Assembly (NCBI RefSeq): GCF_014647875.1 | Contig: NZ_BMQA01000001.1 | Coordinates: 186,001-250,000 of the forward strand | Source: Streptomyces brasiliensis | GTDB lineage: Bacteria; Actinomycetota; Actinomycetes; Streptomycetales; Streptomycetaceae | DNA length: 64,000 nt | Direction: 5' to 3' | Shown: positions 1 through 8,715 of the stretch, in pieces | Position numbering within the stretch: position 1 is the first letter of the stretch | Layout of the letters: each line of letters begins with the position of its first letter | Notes under the pieces: generated by a model | The model's database searches: none | What the model saw: the letters and a program-made list of their open reading frames with translations, nothing else | Told to the model about the DNA's origin: nothing | Made by a program: the position numbers and the translations under genes

Positions 1-38
1 GGCCGCGGGCCTCACCACGTTCGCTCACGGAGGATTGT

Positions 39-935
39 GTGAACCGCAGGACCCGATGGATCCGCCAGTCCGCTCACCGCGCACTCGTCGCCACCGCCCT
101 CGCCGCCGGCGTCACGCTCGGCGTGGCCGGCCCGGGCACCGCGTCGGCGAGCGAGGCGGACAGCGCGGGACCGGCCGCACCGGCCGTGCCGCTGCGCGTC
201 GCCACGTACAACATCCACGCCGGGGCCGGTGAGGACGGCGTCTTCGACCTCGACCGCACCGCCGAGGCGATCCGCGGCCTCGACGCCGACGTGATCGGCC
301 TCCAGGAGGTCGACGTGCACTGGGACGCCCGCAGCGACTTCACCGACGAGGCGCACGAGCTGGCCGAACGCCTGCACATGCGCGCCTTCTTCGCACCGAT
401 CTACGACTTCCCGCCGGCCGCGGACCACACCGAGCGGCGGCAGTACGGCGTCGCGGTGCTCAGCCGCTATCCGGTGGTCGCCGCCGAGAACCACGACATC
501 ACCCGGCTGTCCACCCAGGACCCGAACCCCGTGCCCGCCCCGGCGCCCGGCTTCGCCGAGGTGACCCTCGCCGTCCGGGGCACCTTCGTGCACGTCTACT
601 CCACCCACCTGGACTACCGTCCGGACCCCTCGGTCCGCCGCGCCCAGGTCGACGACATGCTGGACATCCTGGCCGAGGACGACGGACCGAAGGTCCTCGT
701 CGGCGACTTCAACGCCGAACCTGGTGCCCCCGAACTGGCGAAGCTGTGGGGCCCGCTGACCGACACGGCACCGACCGGCGGCAAGACGTACCCGGCGATC
801 GAGCCGGCCGAGCGCATCGACGTGGTGACGGTCTCGCCGGACGTGACCGTCACGGGCGTCCACGAAACGGCGACGGACGCGTCGGACCACCGCCCGGTGA
901 CCGCGGACCTGGAGATCCACGGGCGCGGCCGCTGA
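39..935 (+). CDS. Secreted endonuclease/exonuclease/phosphatase-family enzyme
   Basis: This 298-residue protein belongs to the EEP (DNase I-like) metal-dependent phosphodiesterase fold. The GTG start is preceded by GGAGG. An arginine-rich n-region and an alanine-rich hydrophobic stretch ending near ASASEA (about residues 1-40) form an export signal, so it should act outside the cell. Fold motifs are in order: TYNIH near residue 55, the metal-binding glutamate in GLQEVD, GDFNAEPG near 225, and SDHRPV near the C-terminus as the catalytic Asp-His pair. Substrate cannot be read from sequence; secreted members cleave nucleic acids, phosphoinositides or sphingomyelin. It appears monocistronic. Confidence 0.88.
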   Translation: MNRRTRWIRQSAHRALVATALAAGVTLGVAGPGTASASEADSAGPAAPAVPLRVATYNIHAGAGEDGVFDLDRTAEAIRGLDADVIGLQEVDVHWDARSDFTDEAHELAERLHMRAFFAPIYDFPPAADHTERRQYGVAVLSRYPVVAAENHDITRLSTQDPNPVPAPAPGFAEVTLAVRGTFVHVYSTHLDYRPDPSVRRAQVDDMLDILAEDDGPKVLVGDFNAEPGAPELAKLWGPLTDTAPTGGKTYPAIEPAERIDVVTVSPDVTVTGVHETATDASDHRPVTADLEIHGRGR

Positions 936-1070
936 CCGGCCGGTGACATGCCCGCCGCCGGCCCTCACCACCGCCGACGAACCGGACACGGCGCGCTGCG
1001 CGACCATGTGGCCGGACACCGGCCGGTGGTGCGGGAGAGCACCGGCGGATGACCGCCGTACGGTGCGGGC

Positions 1071-3365
1071 TCAGCGCGTGTCGTGCCCCAGTTCCAGATC
1101 CACGTTTCCGGTGGCCCGGGCCTGCAGAGTGACGCCGGCGGCAACCGCCGGATAGCCGCCGGCGACCAGCGTGTACGTGCCCGGTGGGAGGCCGGAGAGG
1201 GTGTAGGTGCCGTCGGCCGTGGTGGTGGCCGTCGCCACCACACCGCCCTCGGCGTTCAGGACGGTCAGGCGCGCGTCGGGCAGCGGGCGTCCCGTGAGCG
1301 CGTGCCGGACCGTACCCGCCAGACCGGCGTGCGGCGTCAGGGTCACGTCATGGCGGGCCGGTTGCTCGCCCAGGGTGACGTCCACGGCACGGGGCTGGTG
1401 GCCCCGGGCCGAGACGACCAGCAGGTAGGCACCGGGTGCGGCGTCGGCCAGCTCATAGGCGCCGTCCTCGTGCGAACGGGCCCGGCCCCGCTGGCGGCCG
1501 TCCCGGCCGACGAGCGTCAGCATGGCGTGCGGCACCGGGGCGCCCGCGCCGTCGTACACCCGCCCGCGCAGCACGCCTCCGCGCGCCGGGACCGGTGTCG
1601 CCGCCGGCGGCACGCTCACGGACTGTGTGGCGGCGAGGGTGATCGGCGCGCGTCCTCGGATGAGGGACGCGCCCGCCGCGGCCAGGGACATCGTGATGGC
1701 GAGCGTGAACACCACGACCAGGCCGTCGTGGAAGGGCTGCGCGATCAGGTGGGGGAAGAACTCGCGTCCCGTCAGGTTCGCGGCGGCGGACGACGAAAGG
1801 TGGCCGAGGATCGTCGGGCCGAGCAGGTGCTGGATGGGGTTGTAGCCGAGGAAGGCGGCGAACAGGACGCCCACCGGCGGGAGTTCGGCGACGGTGTGCG
1901 CGGCGTGCCCCGGGACTCCCTGGGCGGTCAGGCCGGAGGCGAGGGTGTGCGGCAGGGTGCCGGAGAGGCCGGCGACCATGAGCGAGAAGAAGACGCCCAG
2001 GGAGAGCACCATGCCGGCGTTCTGGAAGGTGGCGCGCATGCCGGAGGCGGCGCCGCGGGCGTCGGCCGGGACGCTCGACATGATGATCGAGGTGTTCGGG
2101 GCGGCGAACAGTCCGCCGCCGACCCCGTTGAGGAAGATCAGCACACCGAAGACCCCGTAGTCGAAGTCGCTGGGCAGGGCGAGCAGCCCGGCGAACGAGG
2201 CGGCCATCACGACGAACCCGGCCGCCGCGAACAACCGCGCGCCGAACTTGTCCGACAGCGCGCCCGAGACCGGCCCGGCGACCAGGAACCCGACGGTCAG
2301 GGGCAGCATGTAGATGCCGGCCCACAGCGGGGTGTCGGCGTAGTCGTAGCCGTGCAGGGGCAGCCAGATGCCCTGCAGCCAGATGATCAGCATGAACTGG
2401 AGTCCGCCGCGGGCGATGGCGCCGAGCAGGGTGGCCGCGTTGCCGCCCGCGAAGGCCGCGTCGCGGAACAGGCGCAGCGGGAACATGGGCTCGGCGACCC
2501 GCATCTCGACCAGGCAGAAGACGACGAGCATCACGACGCCGCCGATCAGCCCGGCCAGCACCCAGGGATTGGTCCAGCCCATGGTGTGACCGCCGTACGG
2601 CTGGATGCCATAGGTGATCCCGGCCAGCAGTGCGGTCAGTCCGACGGCGAAGGTGATGTTGCCCCACCAGTCCATCCGGCCCGGTCTGCGGACGCCGGAC
2701 TCGTGCAGCGATTTGTACGCCCACAGGGTGCCGACGATTCCGATGGGCACGTTGACCCAGAAGATGGAGCGCCAGTTCCACGTCACCAGCGCGCCGCCCA
2801 GGACCAGGCCGAGGAACGACCCCGCGATGCCGGCGACCATGTTCACGCCCAGCGCCATGCCGCGCTGCCGGGCGGGGAAGGCATCGGTCAGGATGGCCGC
2901 GGAGTTGGCCATCAGCATGGAGCCGCCGACGGCCTGCGCGATGCGCCAGCCGATCAGCCAGAGCGCACCGCTCCCGCCCTGGAAGGGGTTCAGGGAGAGG
3001 ATCACCGAGGTCAGCGTGAAGATCAGGAAGCCGGCGTTGTAGATGCGGACCCGTCCCAGCATGTCGCCGAGCCGGCCGAGGGCGACGACCAGGACCGCGG
3101 TGACGAGCATGTAGCCCATCAGCATCCACAGCAGGTAGCTGACGTTGGCGGGCTGGAGCGGGTCGAGGCGGATGCCGGTGAAGATGCCCGGCAGTGAGAT
3201 CAAAACGATCGAGCTGTTGATGGTGGCCAGCAGCATGCCCAGCGTGGTGTTGGTCAGCGCGACCCACTTGTAGCGAGGGTGGTCCACGCCGATCCACATC
3301 CGGCGGCCCGGGGCGGGGTGACGGGCGGTCTCAGGTGTCCGGTGGGTGGTGCTGCCGCCGGTCAT
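1071..3365 (-). CDS. MFS drug efflux transporter with C-terminal carboxypeptidase-regulatory-like domains
   Basis: A 764-residue membrane protein. About residues 30-560 are a 14-helix major facilitator of the DHA2 (H+ antiporter) type, with the loop motif LGRLGDMLGRVRIYN after the second helix. Residues from about 590 to the end are two beta-sandwich repeats of the carboxypeptidase regulatory-like type (GRVYDGAGAPVPHA; GTVRHALTGRPLPDA, each followed by DGxYxLxxxxPGxY). The start was chosen at the ATG overlapping the stop of the upstream MarR gene (ATGA). An in-frame extension further upstream would run through the MarR gene. Likely exports a toxic compound under MarR control. The tail lies after the last helix; its side of the membrane is uncertain. 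Confidence 0.86.
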   Translation of the reverse strand: MTGGSTTHRTPETARHPAPGRRMWIGVDHPRYKWVALTNTTLGMLLATINSSIVLISLPGIFTGIRLDPLQPANVSYLLWMLMGYMLVTAVLVVALGRLGDMLGRVRIYNAGFLIFTLTSVILSLNPFQGGSGALWLIGWRIAQAVGGSMLMANSAAILTDAFPARQRGMALGVNMVAGIAGSFLGLVLGGALVTWNWRSIFWVNVPIGIVGTLWAYKSLHESGVRRPGRMDWWGNITFAVGLTALLAGITYGIQPYGGHTMGWTNPWVLAGLIGGVVMLVVFCLVEMRVAEPMFPLRLFRDAAFAGGNAATLLGAIARGGLQFMLIIWLQGIWLPLHGYDYADTPLWAGIYMLPLTVGFLVAGPVSGALSDKFGARLFAAAGFVVMAASFAGLLALPSDFDYGVFGVLIFLNGVGGGLFAAPNTSIIMSSVPADARGAASGMRATFQNAGMVLSLGVFFSLMVAGLSGTLPHTLASGLTAQGVPGHAAHTVAELPPVGVLFAAFLGYNPIQHLLGPTILGHLSSSAAANLTGREFFPHLIAQPFHDGLVVVFTLAITMSLAAAGASLIRGRAPITLAATQSVSVPPAATPVPARGGVLRGRVYDGAGAPVPHAMLTLVGRDGRQRGRARSHEDGAYELADAAPGAYLLVVSARGHQPRAVDVTLGEQPARHDVTLTPHAGLAGTVRHALTGRPLPDARLTVLNAEGGVVATATTTADGTYTLSGLPPGTYTLVAGGYPAVAAGVTLQARATGNVDLELGHDTR

Positions 3366-3853
3366 CGTGCGCTCCCCGTCGTCAGGTCTCCGGTCCGCTG
3401 TGGCTGCTCTCCGGCCCGGATCATGCGCTGCACCAGCGGCAGGGCGGTCCTCACGGCGGCGCCCAGCGCCTGCTGCTCCTCCTCGGAGAGTGTCGTCATC
3501 AGGTCGGCCAGGCGTGCGTCCCGGGCCCGTCGGCGCGCGGCGAGTTCGTCCCGGCCCGCGCCGGTGACGGCGATCAGGGTGACGCGGCCGTCGTCCGGGT
3601 CGCCGATCCGCTCCACCAGTCCCCGGCTTTCCAGCCGCTGCACGAGCTGGGTCATGGAGGGCTGGGTGACACTCTCGGCGGCGGCCAGAGCGGTCAGCCG
3701 GGACGGTCCCTCGCGCTCCAGCCGCGCCAGCGTCGAGGCGGCGGTGAAGCTCAGGCTCTGCCGGCCCGCGAGCGCCCTGACCACGGCCGACCCGATATCG
3801 GCGAGTGCCCGTGCCGTGTCCTCCGGGGGCGGCCCGGAGTGCAGGTGATCCAC
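3362..3853 (-). CDS. MarR-family transcriptional regulator
   Basis: This 163-residue winged-helix protein resembles MarR regulators, with the recognition region ESVTQPSMTQLVQRLESRGLV (about residues 65-85) followed by the wing DPDDGRVTLIAVT. It is the first gene of a two-gene operon, and its TGA overlaps the ATG of the MFS transporter by 4 bp, so the two are translationally coupled. This is the usual layout of a repressor and the efflux pump it controls. The GTG start has a purine-rich AAGGGGGA directly upstream. An inverted repeat 25-37 bp before the start is a probable self-operator. The ligand is unknown. Confidence 0.9.
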   Translation of the reverse strand: MDHLHSGPPPEDTARALADIGSAVVRALAGRQSLSFTAASTLARLEREGPSRLTALAAAESVTQPSMTQLVQRLESRGLVERIGDPDDGRVTLIAVTGAGRDELAARRRARDARLADLMTTLSEEEQQALGAAVRTALPLVQRMIRAGEQPQRTGDLTTGSAR

Positions 3854-3877
3854 TCCCCCTTCGTATCACGCGCTTAT

Positions 3878-3890
3878 ATAGGTGTCCTAT
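3878..3890. promoter_or_regulatory. Probable MarR operator
   Basis: ATAGG-TGT-CCTAT is a perfect 5-bp inverted repeat in an AT-rich island between the divergent MarR and debranching-enzyme regions. On the minus strand it overlaps a TATAAG-like -10 element just upstream of the MarR start. A MarR dimer bound here would block transcription of marR-MFS. Inferred from position and symmetry only. Confidence 0.5.
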
Positions 3891-3923
3891 TAAATCCCGG
3901 TAAGAACGCTCCGCCCGGCGCTG

Positions 3924-6059
3924 TCAGGACACGGTGACCACCGTCAGTCCTCCGGGAGCGGTGGTGCTCACCGTCCCGTCCGCGGCCAGCGTGATCCCGA
4001 GCGCGCCCCCGGCGACGTCGAGGCCGGTCAGGGTCAACGGGCCGTAGGCGCGGGCGAATCCGGGTGCCACCGTGATCGTGCCGCCCGGTACGTCCGCGTC
4101 CAGCCCCAGGGCCGCGCGCAGTACCAGCACCGACGCGGCCGCCGCCCAGGCCTGCGGGCGGCAGGACGCGGGATACGACGCGGGGCGCGGTCCCGCCGCG
4201 CCGCCGTGGCCCGCGAACAGTTCGGGCAGGCGGAAGTCGAAGGCGGCGGAGGCGGTGAGCAGGCCGTCGGCCAGCGGTGCCGCCGCGTCGGCGAAACCCG
4301 CCCTGACCAGGCCGTGCACGGCGATCGCCGTGTCATGTGGCCAGATCGAGCCGATGTGGTAGCCGTACGGGTTGAAGCCGACCGCGGCGCTGCTCAGCGT
4401 GCGCAGGCCATGTCCCGAGTCGAGGTCGGCGCGGGTCAGCCTGGCCGCCAGCAGGGCGCTCTCCTCGCGGTTCAGCAGGCCCGTGCCGAGCAGATGGCCG
4501 AAGCCGGACGTCACCGCGTCGACGGGCCTGCCGCGGCGGTCCAGCGCGAGGGCCGGGTACGGACCGTCCGCGTCCTCGACCCAGAAGCGCTCCCGGAACC
4601 GGTCGGCGAGCCGCTCGGCCCACTCCTCCCAGGCGTCCGCGCCGGGCCGGCCGAACGCGCGCAACAGGGCCGCCCCGCCGCGCGCGGCCTCGTACGCGTA
4701 CGCCTGCACCTCGCACAGCGCGATGGGCGGCTCGGCGAGACGGCCGTCCTGGTGGCGGACTGAGTCGCCGGAGTCCTTCCAGCCCTGGTTCGCCAGGCCC
4801 CGGCCCGTACGGTCGACGTACTTGAGGAAGCCGTCGCCGTCCGCGTCACCGTGGTCGCGCATCCAGGCGAGCGCCGACTCGGCATGCGGCAGGAGCCGTT
4901 CGACCTCGTCCGGGGCCATGCCCCAGCGCCAGGCGTCATGGAGGAGGGTGAGCCACAGGGGGGTCGCGTCGACCGTGCCGTAGTAGACCGGCGGCAGTGC
5001 GAAGGTGTCCGCGAACTCCTGGGTGGCGCGCCGGACTTCGTGGAGGATCTTGCCGGGCTCTTCCTCCGTGGCCGGTTCGACGACGGCGCCCTGCCGGCGG
5101 GCGAGGGTGCGCAGGGTGCCCGCGGCGAGGTCGGTGCCGAGGGGGAGCAGCATCCGGGCGGCCCACAGGGAGTCGCGCCCGAAGAGGGTGAGGAACCAGG
5201 GGGCGCCGGCCGCCAGGAACTGGTCCGCCCGCCCCTGCGGAGCCCGCTGCCGTGAGGTCGGGTCCGTCAGCCGCATCCGCTCCAGGTCCGCGACCGACTG
5301 ACGCACCCACTGGTCGAACCGCCGGTCCGCGGACCGCAGTTCGGGAGTACGCCACGGTACGGCGTCGGCGGGCGCCGCCGGGAACTGGTCGCCGTCCACG
5401 TGTGCCGCGGTGCAGCGCAGCGTCGCCGTCCACGCGGCGCCGGGCTCGAGCTCGACGTCGTACGAGAGGCCGCCCGAGGCGACGTCCACCTCGTCCGGAG
5501 CCGGATCGGCGGCGAGCCGGACCGTGACGCCGTCGCGGGACCACGTCAGCGCGGCCCCGTCGGCCGACCGGGCGGGCAGGGGGTCCGGACGGTCGCCCGT
5601 CTTCACGCTCTCCATGGGCGCCAGGTCGGTGCCGGCCGTGACCGCCAGGCGGAAGGCGACACGGCGGATCCCGGCGTTGGTTATCTCGACGTCCTCCGTC
5701 AGTCGTCCCGGTGCGACCGTGCGGCGGCGGTGCAGGGCGACCGCCGGGTCCGCCGTGGTCTCGCCGAGCCCGCGCAGGATCGCCCGGAAGTCCGCCCGGT
5801 CCGCTCCCCTGGGGCCGCCCCAGACCGGTGCGAGCGCGACGCCGTCGACCGTGACGGTGAGCCGGGACAGAGCCCGGACGTCGCCATGGAAGAACCCGTC
5901 CGCGCCGCCCGCGAACTGCCCGTCGGGGCGGGAGAGGACGAGGCTCGGCGCGTGCAGCGTGACCACCGCGTCGTGCAGGAACGGCTGCAGTCCCGCGGGG
6001 GCGTGGGCGGCGGCCGTGACCGGATCGCTGGTGTCCTGGGTCTTGACAGTGCTGTCCAA
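3924..6059 (-). CDS. Amylo-alpha-1,6-glucosidase/glycogen-debranching-like glycoside hydrolase
   Basis: A 711-residue cytoplasmic protein with no signal peptide. The first ~240 residues match the bacterial glycogen-debranching N-terminal beta domain (LSRPDGQFAGGADGFFHGDVRALSR). The rest is an (alpha/alpha)6 barrel as in the GDE C-terminal domain, with GRDSLWAARM, NQGWKDSGDS and GYHIGSIWPHDTA. Members hydrolyse alpha-1,6 or related branch linkages. The TTG start is preceded by GAGAGG. It is divergent from a LacI regulator and a sugar ABC importer, with two LacI-type operators between, so it probably processes the imported oligosaccharide. The true substrate is unknown. Confidence 0.85.
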   Translation of the reverse strand: MDSTVKTQDTSDPVTAAAHAPAGLQPFLHDAVVTLHAPSLVLSRPDGQFAGGADGFFHGDVRALSRLTVTVDGVALAPVWGGPRGADRADFRAILRGLGETTADPAVALHRRRTVAPGRLTEDVEITNAGIRRVAFRLAVTAGTDLAPMESVKTGDRPDPLPARSADGAALTWSRDGVTVRLAADPAPDEVDVASGGLSYDVELEPGAAWTATLRCTAAHVDGDQFPAAPADAVPWRTPELRSADRRFDQWVRQSVADLERMRLTDPTSRQRAPQGRADQFLAAGAPWFLTLFGRDSLWAARMLLPLGTDLAAGTLRTLARRQGAVVEPATEEEPGKILHEVRRATQEFADTFALPPVYYGTVDATPLWLTLLHDAWRWGMAPDEVERLLPHAESALAWMRDHGDADGDGFLKYVDRTGRGLANQGWKDSGDSVRHQDGRLAEPPIALCEVQAYAYEAARGGAALLRAFGRPGADAWEEWAERLADRFRERFWVEDADGPYPALALDRRGRPVDAVTSGFGHLLGTGLLNREESALLAARLTRADLDSGHGLRTLSSAAVGFNPYGYHIGSIWPHDTAIAVHGLVRAGFADAAAPLADGLLTASAAFDFRLPELFAGHGGAAGPRPASYPASCRPQAWAAAASVLVLRAALGLDADVPGGTITVAPGFARAYGPLTLTGLDVAGGALGITLAADGTVSTTAPGGLTVVTVS

Positions 6060-6079
6060 AAGAGAAGAACCTCTCAGCG

Positions 6080-6093
6080 TTAGATCGTTCCAA
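6080..6093. promoter_or_regulatory. LacI-family operator, site 1
   Basis: TTAGATCGTTCCAA has the CG-centred dyad typical of LacI/GalR operators. It lies 20 bp upstream of the debranching-enzyme start. Reverse-complementing site 2 gives TTTGAGCGTTCCAA, so both fit TTnGAnCGTTCCAA. The two centres are 51 bp apart, about five helical turns, which would allow cooperative binding. Confidence 0.62.
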
Positions 6094-6130
6094 AAACACT
6101 AAGGGCGTCGTCAGAGCGCTGGCAATGCTT

Positions 6131-6144
6131 TTGGAACGCTCAAA
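6131..6144. promoter_or_regulatory. LacI-family operator, site 2
   Basis: TTGGAACGCTCAAA is the inverted copy of site 1. It lies upstream of the chosen lacI start (6218) but would fall inside the gene if the upstream start at 6125 were used. This favours the downstream start and autoregulation of the regulator and ABC operon. Confidence 0.62.
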
Positions 6145-6217
6145 TGGAAGACAGACGGGCTCTTTCAAGCCCTTCTCTGTCGCAGATGTCGCAGATCGTC
6201 GGACCGTCGGAGACCCC

Positions 6218-7306
6218 ATGCCCCGCACCCCGCGCTCCCCGGCCCCGCAGGGCCCGGTCACCCTCGCCATGGTCGCCCGCCGGGCGGGCGTCTCCCCGCA
6301 GACCGTGTCCAACGCGCTCAACTCCCCCGATCTGCTGCGCCCGGAGACCCTGGAGCGGGTCCGCCGCGCCGTCGACGAGATGGGGTACCGGCCGAGCCGC
6401 GCCGCCCAGGCGCTGCGCACCCGGTCCAGCAAACTGATCGGCTACGGCATCCAGCCCACACCGTCCGGCACCGCGGCCCCGGTGATGGACCGCTTCCTGC
6501 ACGCCCTGTCCCAGGCCGCCGACGAGGCGGGCTACCGGATCCTGCTGTTCGCGAGTCCGCCCGGCGAACCGACGCTGGAGGGGTACGAGGAACTGCTCGG
6601 TCAGCACGAGGTGGACGGCTTCGTGCTCAGCGGCACCGCACGCCACGATCCCCGCCAGGCGTGGCTCGCCAAGAAGGGCGTGCCGTTCGTGGGGTTCGGC
6701 CGGATGTGGTCGGGACGTCAGATCGGCGACTGGGTCGACGTCGACGGCGCATCGGGCACGGACGCCGCGGTGGAGCATCTGGCCGCCCTCGGGCACCGCC
6801 GGATCGCGTTCCTCGGCTGGCCACGCGGCTCGGGCGTCGGCGACGACCGTGCCGAGGGCTGGCAACGGGCCATGCGACGGCACGGGTTGCCCACCCGCGG
6901 GCGGCGCGCGCAGAGCGTGGACGACGTCGACGCCGCGCGCACCGCCGTCAAACCGCTGCTCGACGCGGGCGCGACAGCGGTGGTCGCGGCGAGCGACATG
7001 CTGGCCCTCGGCTGCTATCACGCACTGCGGGAGCGCGGTGCCGTTCCGGGCCGGGACGTCGCCGTGGTCGGCTTCGACGACTCCCCCACCGCGTCGATCC
7101 TCTCGCCGGCGCTGTCCACCGTCGCCCAGCCCCTGGAAGCGGTCGGCCGCGAGTGCGTACGGCTGCTGCTGGCCCGTATGACCGACGCGGACGCGCCACC
7201 GGAGCGCGTCCTGCTGGAGCCGTCCCTCGTCGTCCGCGACAGCACGCCCGGTACGGACGCCGGGCCCGACGGGCCGAAGGCGCCGACCGCGCCGGACGCC
7301 CCCTAG
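6218..7306 (+). CDS. LacI-family sugar-responsive transcriptional repressor
   Basis: A 362-residue regulator. The helix-turn-helix VTLAMVARRAGVSPQTVSNA sits at about residues 14-33. The hinge RAAQALRTRSS follows, then a periplasmic-binding-protein-like effector domain ending with the usual DSPTASILSPALSTVAQP. The ATG at 6218 was chosen because GGAG lies 5 bp upstream and it places the HTH near the N-terminus. An ATG-frame extension to 6125 would overlap an operator. It precedes the ABC importer genes and diverges from the debranching enzyme, so it likely represses both until a sugar is bound. Confidence 0.9.
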   Translation: MPRTPRSPAPQGPVTLAMVARRAGVSPQTVSNALNSPDLLRPETLERVRRAVDEMGYRPSRAAQALRTRSSKLIGYGIQPTPSGTAAPVMDRFLHALSQAADEAGYRILLFASPPGEPTLEGYEELLGQHEVDGFVLSGTARHDPRQAWLAKKGVPFVGFGRMWSGRQIGDWVDVDGASGTDAAVEHLAALGHRRIAFLGWPRGSGVGDDRAEGWQRAMRRHGLPTRGRRAQSVDDVDAARTAVKPLLDAGATAVVAASDMLALGCYHALRERGAVPGRDVAVVGFDDSPTASILSPALSTVAQPLEAVGRECVRLLLARMTDADAPPERVLLEPSLVVRDSTPGTDAGPDGPKAPTAPDAP

Positions 7307-7464
7307 GCGAGGCACGCCCCGCCTCAACCCGCCCCGCCGACAACGGAGTTCCCCGACCGGACCTCCCCGACCCCCTCACTCCTCCCTCCCCACCCCGGAC
7401 CCGCGGTCCCTGCGCGGCGTCCGGGCGGAGCCGCACGTCCCACCCCGAGTCCCCGGAGGAAAGC

Positions 7465-8709
7465 ATGACCACCCGCACGGCCGCCGCCGCCCTCGTCACC
7501 TGTGCGGCACTGCTGGCCGCCACCGGCTGCTCGTCGAGTTTCGGCGACAGCGAGAAGACGAAGCAGGACACCGCGGCCAAGCAGCATCTGACCGTCCTCA
7601 TCGCCACGTCGGGAGACGCCGAGACCAAGGCCGTCAAGGACGCGGCGGCCGCGTACCAGAAGGAGTCCGGCAACACGGTGACGGTGGACGTCGCCAAGGA
7701 CATGAACCAGCAGCTGGCCCAGGCCTTCGCGGGGCACAAGCCGCCGGACGTCTTCTACGTCAACTCCGACCAGTTCGCCAACTACGCGAAGGCGGGCTCG
7801 CTGTACGCGTACGGCGCCGGGATCAAGGACGCCGACGACTTCTCCGCGCAGCTGCGCGCCTCCTTCACCTACGACGGCAAGCTCATGTGCCTGCCGAAGG
7901 ACAGCTCCACACTGGCGCTCGCGATCAACACCGATCTGTGGCGCAAGGCCGGGCTGACGGACCGGGACTACCCCACCACCTGGGCCGGGTTGAAGCGGGT
8001 CGCGGGCAAGCTCACCGGCGGCGGGGTCACCGGGCTGGTCACCACGAACGAGTACCAGCGGCTCGGTGTGTTCATGAAGCAGGCGGGCGGCTGGGTCACC
8101 GACGCCCCGCAGACGAAGATGACCGCCGACAGTGCGCAGAACGCCCAAGGACTGGACTTCGTACGGTCGTTGCTGGGGTCCGGTGACCTCAAGTACGCCC
8201 AGCAGGTCGACACCAGTTGGGGCGGCGAGGCCCTCGGCAAGGGCAAGGCGGCCATGACGATCGAGGGCAACTGGCTGACCGGGGCGATGAAACTCGACTA
8301 CCCCGACGTCAAGTACAAGATGGTGGAGCTGCCGGCCGGTCCGGCCGGCAAGGGCACGCTCGCGTTCAGCACCTGCTGGGGCGTGGCGGCCGAGAGCGCG
8401 CACCGCACGGCGGCCGTGGATCTGGTGAAGTACCTCAGTTCGGCCGGGCAGCAGCTGAAGTTCGCCGACGCGTTCGGTGTGATGCCGTCGCGCACCAGTG
8501 CCCTGACCACGTACGCGCAGCAGGAGCCGGACGCCAAGGCGTGGGTCGACTCCGCCGCCTATGCACAGGGCCCGGTGACGATAGCCGGGTTCGACAAGGT
8601 GCTCGGACAGTTCAACACCGATCTGCAGACGCTGCGGACGACCGACCCGAAGACGATCCTGGCCGCGCTCCAGCGCAACGGCGAGCAGGCGCTGGCGAAG
8701 GGCGACTGA
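7465..8709 (+). CDS. ABC transporter carbohydrate-binding lipoprotein (CUT1)
   Basis: This 414-residue protein carries a type II signal peptide with lipobox LAATGC, so Cys about 25 would be lipidated and the protein anchored outside the membrane. The body is a bacterial extracellular solute-binding protein family 1 fold (KPPDVFYVNSDQFANYAK; WGGEALGKGKAAMTIEGNW). It delivers an oligosaccharide to the two permeases encoded next. The ATG has GGAGGA 8 bp upstream. It lies 158 bp after the lacI regulator. The ligand cannot be deduced, but the linked debranching-type enzyme suggests an alpha-glucan fragment. Confidence 0.92.
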   Translation: MTTRTAAAALVTCAALLAATGCSSSFGDSEKTKQDTAAKQHLTVLIATSGDAETKAVKDAAAAYQKESGNTVTVDVAKDMNQQLAQAFAGHKPPDVFYVNSDQFANYAKAGSLYAYGAGIKDADDFSAQLRASFTYDGKLMCLPKDSSTLALAINTDLWRKAGLTDRDYPTTWAGLKRVAGKLTGGGVTGLVTTNEYQRLGVFMKQAGGWVTDAPQTKMTADSAQNAQGLDFVRSLLGSGDLKYAQQVDTSWGGEALGKGKAAMTIEGNWLTGAMKLDYPDVKYKMVELPAGPAGKGTLAFSTCWGVAAESAHRTAAVDLVKYLSSAGQQLKFADAFGVMPSRTSALTTYAQQEPDAKAWVDSAAYAQGPVTIAGFDKVLGQFNTDLQTLRTTDPKTILAALQRNGEQALAKGD

Positions 8710-8715
8710 GCCGCC

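Noticed and set aside
1018..1029. CACCGGCCGGTG palindrome (also near 933) as an operator
   Set aside because: Short GC palindromes of this kind are expected by chance at this base composition and it is not tied to a promoter.
3362..3869. MFS gene starting near 3869
   Set aside because: The first 168 residues of that frame are an alternative reading of the MarR gene; the ATG overlapping the marR stop fits better.
6125..6217. N-terminal extension of the first LacI regulator from 6125
   Set aside because: It would place an operator inside the gene and add residues before the HTH not seen in the family; the ATG at 6218 has a ribosome site.
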